Program-made: the position numbers and the translations under genes
In this document: one piece after another, positions 6,004 to 13,700 of the stretch
Numbering within the stretch: position 1 is the stretch's first letter
Layout of the letters: each line of letters opens with the position of its first letter
Notes under the pieces: generated by a model
What the model saw: only the letters and a program-made list of their open reading frames with translations
Database searches by the model: none
Told to the model about the DNA's origin: nothing
Assembly (NCBI GenBank): GCA_002686295.1
Contig: NZBB01000017.1
Span: 1 to 14,070 of the forward strand
Length of the DNA: 14,070 bases
Reading direction: 5' to 3'
From: Candidatus Woesearchaeota archaeon
Lineage (GTDB): Archaea > Nanobdellota > Nanobdellia > Woesearchaeales > GCA-2686295

Positions 6004-6486
6004 ATGAGAGAATTATTTGATGATATTCCGAGGATAACCTTATCTGACAAAGCAGATTTCCTGATAGACACATGTTTTTTTGTATATGTCTTTGATCATT
6101 ATAAAGAACCAGAGTTTAATAAATTCTTAGAAAAACACGTTGTTGCAATAACTTCTTTTAACATAGAAGAGTTAATCCACATATTTAATAAATTAAAAGG
6201 ACATACAAAGTCCAGAATAAGAAAGTTCTTTCACAAAAAAAACAAACTGTCAATATTGAACTTACCCATTCATCCTGGAAACGCTGATAAAGAACATTCT
6301 TTTGTAAAAAATATTCTGCCAGCCATTGATAAGGAAGAACATGACCCGAGTGATGCAGTAATATTAGCAGCCGCAATAAAAGTTAGTGCTGATGTTCTTA
6401 CAAGAGACAAGCATGATTTATTCAATACTCGTATGGAAAATTTTCTAAGACCTTATGGTGTGCGTATATTGAATAAAATTGTTTAG
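6004..6486 (+). CDS. PIN-domain ribonuclease without partner antitoxin
   Basis: 160 residues. PIN proteins are Mg/Mn-dependent nucleases, often VapC toxins that cut tRNA or rRNA. The acidic site appears complete: D22 in FLIDTCFF, E55/E56 in FNIEELIH, D117 in HDPSDAVILAAA and D135 in LTRDKHD. It is a little longer than most VapC toxins of about 130 residues, with an N-terminal addition of about 15 residues. No VapB-like antitoxin lies before or after; the neighbours are the structured RNA upstream and a convergent membrane-protein gene that ends one base away. It may be an orphan toxin, a housekeeping RNase, or one controlled by the upstream RNA; the last is speculation. Confidence 0.82.
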   Translation: MRELFDDIPRITLSDKADFLIDTCFFVYVFDHYKEPEFNKFLEKHVVAITSFNIEELIHIFNKLKGHTKSRIRKFFHKKNKLSILNLPIHPGNADKEHSFVKNILPAIDKEEHDPSDAVILAAAIKVSADVLTRDKHDLFNTRMENFLRPYGVRILNKIV

Positions 6487-6487
6487 T

Positions 6488-6838
6488 TCAGCTTCTATAA
6501 GCATCTATTAAGTTCCAGATATATGTCCCTATCAATATAATCCAACCAAGGACAGATAAGAAAGAATACCAAAACATTTCTTCAGGCAAAATGTTTTTTA
6601 CTCCAAAACACCATAATGCAACCAAGAAACCAAAGTATACAGCAAAGAAGTCAATCCAATCTTTTTTGTAAATCTGTCCAAGACCTGGTATTATTGATAG
6701 TACAAGTGCAATGGTATGCTTATTCCAACTACAACAAGAAATTTTCCTAATTTCAGACTTGTTCTTTGCATTCTTTGTCTTTTTTGAAGAAAATTTTCTC
6801 TTCTTAGGAGCTTTCTTCGCTATTTTTTTTGCAGACAT
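6488..6838 (-). CDS. Small TM2-like membrane protein with lysine-rich N-terminal tail
   Basis: 116 residues. Residues 1-40 are strongly basic (13 Lys or Arg in the first 25) with no hydrophobic segment: a probable cytosolic tail. Then come hydrophobic stretches at about 42-57, 62-80 and 89-111. The signature SIIPGLGQIYKKDW (48-61) and the end NLIDAYRS resemble the TM2-like group of small membrane proteins (PGxGxxY, then a final DAY). Function is unknown. The stop of the gene upstream is only 2 bases before its ATG, so the two membrane genes form an operon. Converges on the PIN gene. Confidence 0.75.
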   Translation of the reverse strand: MSAKKIAKKAPKKRKFSSKKTKNAKNKSEIRKISCCSWNKHTIALVLSIIPGLGQIYKKDWIDFFAVYFGFLVALWCFGVKNILPEEMFWYSFLSVLGWIILIGTYIWNLIDAYRS

Positions 6839-6840
6839 TC

Positions 6841-7188
6841 TTATTCTTTAAAGAACTGTTTAATGTTCTTCCATGTGAGCTCTTTATGATAAAAATATAA
6901 CCATACAACAATCCAACCGATTATCCAAGTTAAAAACGCCATGAACAAAGAACCAAGTATGAGACTTATTATTAAAGACACTGTTGGACATTCAAAAGAT
7001 GCATGCAACAATGAATCAAAAAGTGCAGCACATTTATTTGGCCAATACATAGGCACCATCACAACAAACCATGCAATCCACGAACCAAAGAATATTCTTT
7101 TGTTGATTAATCTTCTTTTTTTCTCCTTTGGAGAAATCTTTTCACTCACTTTCTTCTTAGAAACCTTTCGTTTTGATTTTTTAACCAT
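6841..7188 (-). CDS. Small membrane protein with lysine-rich N-terminal tail
   Basis: 115 residues, not recognised. Residues 1-29 are very basic (MVKKSKRKVSKKKVSEKISP, then KEKKRR). Two long hydrophobic stretches follow, about 33-50 (FFGSWIAWFVVMVPMYW) and about 70-100, with two cysteines between them (in NKCAAL and FECPTV) that could bond outside the cell. The end is short, polar and likely cytosolic. A TTG at 7230 would add 14 residues and overlap cbf5, but a TATA box at 7214-7221 lies 26-33 bases before the ATG at 7188, so I chose that start. It heads a two-gene unit with the TM2-like gene; both share the unusual design of polybasic tail plus small membrane domain. Confidence 0.7.
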   Translation of the reverse strand: MVKKSKRKVSKKKVSEKISPKEKKRRLINKRIFFGSWIAWFVVMVPMYWPNKCAALFDSLLHASFECPTVSLIISLILGSLFMAFLTWIIGWIVVWLYFYHKELTWKNIKQFFKE

Positions 7189-7213
7189 TTTATTTATTGA
7201 TAGAAACTCTTTG

Positions 7214-7221
7214 TTTTTATA
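7214..7221 (-). promoter_or_regulatory. TATA box of the two small membrane protein genes
   Basis: TATAAAAA on the minus strand, at the very end of cbf5, 26-33 bases before the ATG at 7188; supports a transcript separate from cbf5. Confidence 0.5.
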
Positions 7222-8203
7222 CTTTTTCAATTTTAGGGTATGTTTTCGGTTTCATAAACACTTGTTCAGGCCTTGCAGCAACCCCTTTTTCAAGTTTTAA
7301 CAATTTATTAGAGTTCAACTTTGCAATCGCAATCATGATAAGTTCGTCTTTCAAAGACATAACTGCAACTTTCATATCAGGCTCTATTCCAGAATGGAGT
7401 TTTGTTATACCAGGTGTTTTCAGACTTGCTCCGTGACAAATTGTATCAACAGTTGTATCCAAAACCCATATTTTCGGCAGATGTTTGACAGCATATTCTA
7501 TTGGGTTTATAAGTTTCTTTAAATATGAATCATCACCTTTTTTATGGAAATGAAATGCGTCTTTTAAATCCTGTAAAGAGCAAATTGTATCTTCTTGAAA
7601 AGGACCTGCTTTTGTTCTCCGAAGCTCAAACATATTTGCCCCAACACCGAGTTTTTGACCAATGTCATGACATAGTTTTCTTATATATGTGCCTGCTTCT
7701 ACTCCTGTTGTAAACAACACATCTTTTCCTTCAATTTCATGAATATCAATATAGTAAATTTTTCTATAACGATATTGTCTTTTTACAGCACTTTTTATTG
7801 GTGGCAACTGACTTATTCTTCCAACAAACTTTTTCATTGTTTTTCTTATTGTTTGTTCATCGACTTCCTTATGAAGTCTCATCAGACAAACATATTCTTT
7901 TCCAGCAGTTAATAATGACTGAGTTATTCTTGTTGCATTACCAAGTGCAACTGGTAAAACACCTGTTACTTTAGGATCAAGAGTTCCAGAATGACCTGCC
8001 TTCTTTATTCCAAGTATTTCTTTTGCATAAGCAGATACTTGATGACTGCTAGGGCCCTCAGGCTTGTCAATATTCACAACACCATAATTTATTAGCTCTT
8101 CAATATCTCTTGCAGAGGGCTTTTGTCCGAATTTACTGCCAGTATCAGATTCTTTCTTAATTAGAATTTCTCTCTTCTTAAGCTCAAAAGGCAGACTCCC
8201 CAT
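7217..8203 (-). CDS. cbf5: tRNA/rRNA pseudouridine synthase Cbf5 (archaeal dyskerin)
   Basis: Catalytic subunit of the H/ACA guide RNP with Nop10, Gar1 and L7Ae: it converts uridine to pseudouridine at guided rRNA sites and, without guide, U55 of tRNA. 328 residues, normal for archaea. N-terminal Cbf5 extension (DKF-like lead, GVVNIDKPEGPSSHQV at 41-56), the TruB motif HSGTLDPKVTG with catalytic D76, the substrate region LPPIKSAVKRQYRYRKIY, TYIRKLCHDIG, and a C-terminal PUA domain from about 235 (VDTICHGASLKTPGI, ending KGVAARPEQVFM). The ATG overlaps the stop of the winged-helix gene (TAATG), so translation is coupled. No H/ACA guide RNA was recognised in the window. Confidence 0.95.
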   Translation of the reverse strand: MGSLPFELKKREILIKKESDTGSKFGQKPSARDIEELINYGVVNIDKPEGPSSHQVSAYAKEILGIKKAGHSGTLDPKVTGVLPVALGNATRITQSLLTAGKEYVCLMRLHKEVDEQTIRKTMKKFVGRISQLPPIKSAVKRQYRYRKIYYIDIHEIEGKDVLFTTGVEAGTYIRKLCHDIGQKLGVGANMFELRRTKAGPFQEDTICSLQDLKDAFHFHKKGDDSYLKKLINPIEYAVKHLPKIWVLDTTVDTICHGASLKTPGITKLHSGIEPDMKVAVMSLKDELIMIAIAKLNSNKLLKLEKGVAARPEQVFMKPKTYPKIEKV

Positions 8204-8604
8204 TATAATCCCAATTTTTTATCAAGGTCTTTAGCAACATGTGTTAAATTTTCAAATGCTCTATCAACATTGTCTTTTATTATATTAACTAAATCTTCCA
8301 GTTTATCAACTTTTAACTGATAACCTGTTCTCTCACTAGTAACAATTCCAGATCTCATGAGTTTATTAACATGATGTATAACTGTACCTCTGCTCAAACC
8401 AGTTTTTTCAGCTAATTCATCAGAAGAAATAGGTTCATCCACTTTAAGATTCTTAACAAGTTCTATAAATATCCTAAAACAACTCTTATCTCGATCTCTA
8501 ATGCCAAACAAACCAAGAGTTCCACCAAACCATTGAAGCTGTTCATTTATATCATTCAAAGATGGCTTTCTAGAACTTATTATAGTTATTTTAGTGAATC
8601 TCAC
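8203..8604 (-). CDS. Winged helix-turn-helix transcriptional regulator (ArsR/MarR-like)
   Basis: 133 residues, starting with GTG. Residues 1-40 hold a distinctive lead (LNDINEQLQWFGGTLGLFGI, then RDRDKSCFRIF) of a kind I associate with archaeal regulators, but with no known ligand. The winged helix spans about 44-100: helix 2 SSDELAEKTGL, recognition helix SRGTVIHHVNKLMRSG, wing IVTSERTGYQLKV. A C-terminal amphipathic helix (about 103-133) is likely the dimer surface. TIVHH-type recognition helices bind DNA as dimers. It has its own leaderless promoter and overlaps the start of cbf5, so it sets or shares cbf5 expression. Targets cannot be read from the sequence; self-regulation is plausible. 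Confidence 0.85.
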   Translation of the reverse strand: MRFTKITIISSRKPSLNDINEQLQWFGGTLGLFGIRDRDKSCFRIFIELVKNLKVDEPISSDELAEKTGLSRGTVIHHVNKLMRSGIVTSERTGYQLKVDKLEDLVNIIKDNVDRAFENLTHVAKDLDKKLGL

Positions 8605-8626
8605 AAATTATTAGAAGGATAATGAT

Positions 8627-8640
8627 TATTTAAAGGTTTC
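8627..8640 (-). promoter_or_regulatory. BRE and TATA box of the regulator-cbf5 operon
   Basis: On the minus strand GAAACCTTTAAATA, TATA part at 8627-8634, ends 23 bases before the GTG at 8604. The same 14 bases precede the pilin-like gene at 2511. Confidence 0.75.
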
Positions 8641-8652
8641 TTCTCTCTAAGC

Positions 8653-8657
8653 AAAAA
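8653..8657 (-). terminator. Short T-tract after the Rad50-like gene
   Basis: TTTTT on the minus strand, 2 bases after the TGA of the Rad50-like gene and before the next promoter. A weak termination site; read-through into the regulator gene is possible. Confidence 0.35.
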
Positions 8658-8659
8658 CA

Positions 8660-10714
8660 TCATATAACACGACTAACATGCTCTTCTTTATGAACTCTTA
8701 TTATATTATCAACATAACTCTCAAGTTTTGGCTCATGACTTACAATAACAACTTGTTTAATTCTTAACATATCAAGAATATCTCTTATTTTATCTATTTG
8801 CTCAGATGAAAATCCATCTGTTGGTTCATCCAATATTAGCAAATCCTTAGTTTTTATTGTTCCTACAAAATCGTTTATAACTTTATTAAGAGCTAATCTA
8901 TATGCAAGAGCAACAGATGTTTTTTCTCCCCCAGAAAGATTTTCTAAAGCTGTTTCATAACCATTCTGCTCCATTATAGGAGTAAAAGTTTCATCTAATC
9001 TAACATTTAAATTTTCATCTTCTAGCAGAATATTAAACCACTCCTGGAAGTATTCATTAAATTCATTATGTATTCTAAGCAAGATATGTTTTTCCATTAA
9101 ATATATTATGTTCAGCAAGTATTTAAGCATCCAGTTCTGCAAGTCTCTAACTTTAATTAACTCTAGTTTTGACTGCTCCTTCTTCTCTATCTCTTCTTTC
9201 AATCGAGAGCTTATTCCTTCAAGAGTTTTTTTCTCTCTAAGAAGCTCGGCTTGTTTTATCTCTTTTTCTTTTATTTTTTCAGTATTTTCTTCAAGCAAGT
9301 TTTTTGATTTTTCATATTTTAAAAGCAATTTTTTATCCTCGACTTTTTTCACTAAAACAAGCAAATTCTGTTCTTCTATTTTTATTTTCGAAATTAGTTT
9401 TCTCTGCTTTTCCAACAAATTTATTTTTTTTGTTTTTTGTTCTTCAAACTGTTTTTTCTTTAAAAAAATTATTTCCTGAGATTTTAATCTTTCAGATAAA
9501 CTGTTTATTTGTACTCTTAATTCTTCAAGTTCCACTATTCGCTTGTTCTTCAAAGAAACAAGCTTTGATATTTGAGATGCAACATCACCTATTGTTGCAT
9601 TTTCACGTTTATGAATCTGCTTCTTGTAATCAGTATCTACTTTTTGCTCACACACAGGACAGCTCTCCAGAGAAGTTATTTTTTCTATTATGCTTTCAGA
9701 ATTATTCTTCAAAGCACCAAATTTTGATTCACGATCTTTTATCTTATCAATATTCTGCTCCAACAATTCTTTTTTCTTTTTTAGTTCTTCATTTTTTCTA
9801 TTTAAACTTTCAACATTTTCGGTTTTTTCTGTTTCTTTGTTCGATTTACTTAGTCGTAAATTAATATCTTCTAAATCTATCTTGTTATTTTTCAATAACT
9901 GCTTATCATTACCTATTTTTGTTTTGATTATTTCTATTTCAGTTTTAGCTTTTTCTATAGAACTTATTTTTTTTTCATATTGCTTTAATGTTTCTTTCTC
10001 GGTGTTTAACTCGTTTTTTTTCTCAGTTATCAATATTTGCTCTTTTTTTGCTTCTTTATCAAGCCTATTAATTGTTTCTTTGTAATCATCCTGTTCTTTC
10101 TTTTTTTCCTCTAAGTTTTCAAGCCTAGTTTCAAACTTCAGAATCAACATTTTCAAATTTCTAACATACTTAACAGTGTTTTCTTTCATTCGCTTGTATT
10201 TATCAATGTTAAAAACCTTTCTCAGCACATCTAATCTTTCATCTTCTTTTTCAAGAAGTATTTGTTTCATATCTTCTTGAGGAGTGTAGACAGTATATCT
10301 GTATATTAAAGATTTAGATTTTGTTAATAGTTCTTCCTGATATCCTATCAACTCCAATATTTTTGATTTCAACTCAGTTGGTGAAAGATCTTGTTTCTTA
10401 CCATTTATTATTATATAACCTGCATCTTGAATAACATTCTTATTGCTTCTTTTCAGACCCCTTCTTATTATTATAACACTTTTTTCAAGACTGAATTTTA
10501 ACTCTATATAACCTTTATTCTTTCCATGTCTTAATAAGCTTGAACCTGATAGTTGACCCCTAATTATTCCAAAAAGTGCAAACTCTATTGACAACAAAAC
10601 AGTTGTTTTCCCTGTTCCTATATCTCCACTTAAAATTATCGAACCTTCAGGGAAGTTTATTGTTTCTTCAGTATACGAGCGAATGTTTTTTAACTTCAGA
10701 GAATTCAGCAACAT
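8660..10714 (-). CDS. Compact Rad50/SbcC-like ATPase with zinc hook
   Basis: 684 residues. Rad50-type SMC ATPases form dimers that bind and tether DNA ends and drive a nuclease partner. Parts in order: N-terminal Walker A GDIGTGKTT (30-38), long Lys/Glu-rich coiled coil about 165-560, hook C352-P-V-C355 at its middle, ABC signature LSGGE (593-597), Walker B LLILDEPTDG (D629, E630) and H-loop H660 in IVSHEP. All ATPase motifs are intact. Archaeal Rad50 usually has about 850-900 residues, so the arms here are short (about 185 residues each). The gene starts 47 bases inside the end of the upstream exonuclease gene, which takes the place usually held by mre11. It could be true Rad50 or a related SMC paralogue. 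Confidence 0.88.
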   Translation of the reverse strand: MLLNSLKLKNIRSYTEETINFPEGSIILSGDIGTGKTTVLLSIEFALFGIIRGQLSGSSLLRHGKNKGYIELKFSLEKSVIIIRRGLKRSNKNVIQDAGYIIINGKKQDLSPTELKSKILELIGYQEELLTKSKSLIYRYTVYTPQEDMKQILLEKEDERLDVLRKVFNIDKYKRMKENTVKYVRNLKMLILKFETRLENLEEKKKEQDDYKETINRLDKEAKKEQILITEKKNELNTEKETLKQYEKKISSIEKAKTEIEIIKTKIGNDKQLLKNNKIDLEDINLRLSKSNKETEKTENVESLNRKNEELKKKKELLEQNIDKIKDRESKFGALKNNSESIIEKITSLESCPVCEQKVDTDYKKQIHKRENATIGDVASQISKLVSLKNKRIVELEELRVQINSLSERLKSQEIIFLKKKQFEEQKTKKINLLEKQRKLISKIKIEEQNLLVLVKKVEDKKLLLKYEKSKNLLEENTEKIKEKEIKQAELLREKKTLEGISSRLKEEIEKKEQSKLELIKVRDLQNWMLKYLLNIIYLMEKHILLRIHNEFNEYFQEWFNILLEDENLNVRLDETFTPIMEQNGYETALENLSGGEKTSVALAYRLALNKVINDFVGTIKTKDLLILDEPTDGFSSEQIDKIRDILDMLRIKQVVIVSHEPKLESYVDNIIRVHKEEHVSRVI

Positions 10715-13700
10715 GTTTATTTGTTAATGGAAGGGTGTTTATATTCTTTACGAATTCCATCATTCCAGTTATTATTTTATCTTGTTCTTTTTCTGACTCA
10801 GAATTTAATAACTCCATATACAACTGAGTTGGCTTATGATTAGAATAGTAACCAAAAATACTTGTCTGTTTGGTTCTTTTCTCAGGCGTTAAAGGATAAA
10901 ATCCAGTTATAAGTTCTGTTATTCTACTATCAAGCGATAATAGTTTATATTTGTCTGCTATATCTCCTTCTAAATATTCAAAAGAACCAAATAATTTTCC
11001 GAAAAATAATCCTTTGTAATAATATTCGTCTGGTTCGAACTTATGTTTCTGATCTTCCAAGAATTCAAACTGCTCTACTTTGTTGTCAGAGATCTTTGAT
11101 GATTTGTAAGAGTTTCTACTTCTTACACGAAAAAGGAGTTTTTCAGCAAACCCATTATCTTCTTTTATTGTTCTTTCTAAGTTTCTTAGTTTTCTTGCTT
11201 TATTACCTATCATTCTAAAAGTCGTTTTGTAATCTTTCTCAAATATTGAATCCATTACTTCATTCAATAATTCTATTTCATACAGACTATATTTGTCTGT
11301 CGCTATTTTTCTGCTTGGACAGTTGCTGTATTTTTCATCTGCATAATAAGCTATTTTGTCTTTTCCATACTTGTATATAGGTATTTCTCTTAACTTGAAA
11401 AGACCTGCTTTGCTTGCTTCCTGTTGAGGTATTTCTTTTTTGCAGAAAACAAACTTTCCAGATAAGTGTACTGGCTCTGCTTTTGAATAATTTATTGTAT
11501 CAGCTGCTTTTTTGAAAGTTTCATCTATGAAGTTTTCTATATCAAAAGGTCTGGTAATCCACAATTCCTGAAAGAACCAAGACCTGTTCTTATATGATCT
11601 TAATTGCTTGAAAACTCCTTTTGTTTTTGAATCTTTCATATCTATTTCTTGTGAGTAAAATTGATTGAAAAAATATCTTATTTCTCTATCAAATATGTCT
11701 ATGGAAATCTCTTTGTCTTCTTTAACATTTTTTTTTAGAGAAAGAAATAACTTATTTAATGGATGCTTGTTTTCCAAGTCATTGATGAATTTATTATTAT
11801 TTAATGTTTCTATGATATTTTCTTTCTTCTTTCTTAGAGTTGTGTATTCTGAAAGCATTGGAATGAATAGATTTCTTACATATTGAAGTCTGCCGACTTG
11901 TCTTTCTGGATCATCCAGTTCTATAGTTTCTTTTATGAAATCATTCACTTCCCTAAACCAAGGAGGAATTGACAAAGCTATGTTCATTTCAGGCGAAAAA
12001 TAGTATTGATAAATTTTATCATAAACATTTTGTTTTGGATAAAGTTTTAAGCCCTGATTCTTGAAGGTTTTCAACTTTAAAGAAGTATAGTTATTCTTAA
12101 ATTTCTTTATCTCGTCTCTTTTTTCTTCTCTGAAAAAATCAATGTCCAAGAATTTTCCATGCCCTTCATAAAACTTTTGCTCTATATAGTTTCTGACAGT
12201 TGTTGCTAATGATGTTATCTGTGTCAGCGAGATGTTGAATGCATTCCTGACCGCTAATATATCTTCAAGCATAGCTTCTCCATGAACTGTTTTTGATGCT
12301 TCTGCCAGTTGTTCAACATCTTCTTTTGTATAGAAAAGATTTGCTTCTGAACGTTTGAAAGCCTCAGCTCTTTTCTCAGGGTTTTTCGAAACAACATCTG
12401 TTGACAAAATATCATTTTCCCTTCCCTGTTCATAGTTTATTGATTTCTTCCAATTTCTTTTATCCCCAGATTTTTCAAAAGTGTTTTTCAAAAATATTTC
12501 AAGTCTCCTTTGAAGCAGATGAGGAGAGTAAATGTTTATGAATTTGTATGAATCAATTATTTCGCCGTTTAAAAGACCATATCTACCCATAAAATCTGTT
12601 CCATCTGAACTCTTCTCAATAGTGGCCTCTTTTCTAGGTGGTTTTTCTCTTGTACCCAATAAGAATGTTAAAGAATCCTTGTATTGTTTCAAATCGTAAT
12701 TAGCATTAAAAACATGTATTAAAAATGGATTTGCATCTGAAAGTGTTTTTGCAGTATTCATTATTGCCTGATGCTCCCACTCTTCACTTCTTACTTCATA
12801 ATCATCTATTTGAGTGTCTTTGTGTTTTCTTATAGTATCTATTATTCTTTCCTGATTATCATTTATTATCCTCAAACCACAATGGCTTATCTGCTCAAAT
12901 ATTGAGCCAAACTGAAATTTTTCTATGTCAAAAAAAGCCGAAGGCAACTGTTTTAGTTCTTCAAAACTTAATCGTTCTTTTTTATCATTTTTTGTTTTAA
13001 ATTCTAACCCTTCAATACGAATTTTTTTATCTTCACGACTCATAATATTCAGATATAAATTTGTTTTTAATCTTTCAAAATCAATTGTTGCATAATTTGT
13101 TTTATTAATTCGCTTTGTTTTTTTTTCAAGACTAGAAATATTTGTTAATATTTTATCCCTCAAAGATTTTATTTCCTTATTATATTCTTTTTTTTCTTTT
13201 TCTTTCAATAACTGTTTTACCTCTGACAAAATATTCTTTTCATATTTGAAGTGAACTGCCTTTGCAAAAACATCAGTGATTATATTATTAGCATTTCGTT
13301 TGTTTCTATTTGTTTCTTCTAATTCATCAGCTCCAATTAAACGAGTATATAATAATTCAAACAGATAAGTTCTAATATTTTTTCTAATGCTTCTTTCAGG
13401 TATGAATTCTTCAAGCTCAGAATTTATTCTTTCATAATCTTTTTTATCCATTAAATAGGATATTTTATCATTCCAGGAATCATATTCTTTCTTCATATCA
13501 TCATGATAAAAATTTCTTAAACCCCAACGTAAATCAGACATATCGCTGTTTAATTCAAAATTTTCTTCAAGAATTGATTCAAGAGAATTATTTAATTCAA
13601 CTTTTCTATGCCTGCCAATCTCCCATATAGCTTTTGGCTTGTACTTCTCCTGAAATCTTTCTTTCAACCAATTCGGAAGCTTTTCCTGAAGCTCTTTGAA

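Noticed and set aside
6004..6486. Classical VapBC toxin-antitoxin operon
   Set aside because: No small DNA-binding antitoxin frame lies next to the PIN gene on either side.
9108..10085. Long plus-strand open frames opposite the Rad50-like gene
   Set aside because: They are Phe/Ser/Leu-rich mirror frames of the Lys/Glu coiled coil, with no promoter and no recognisable domain.
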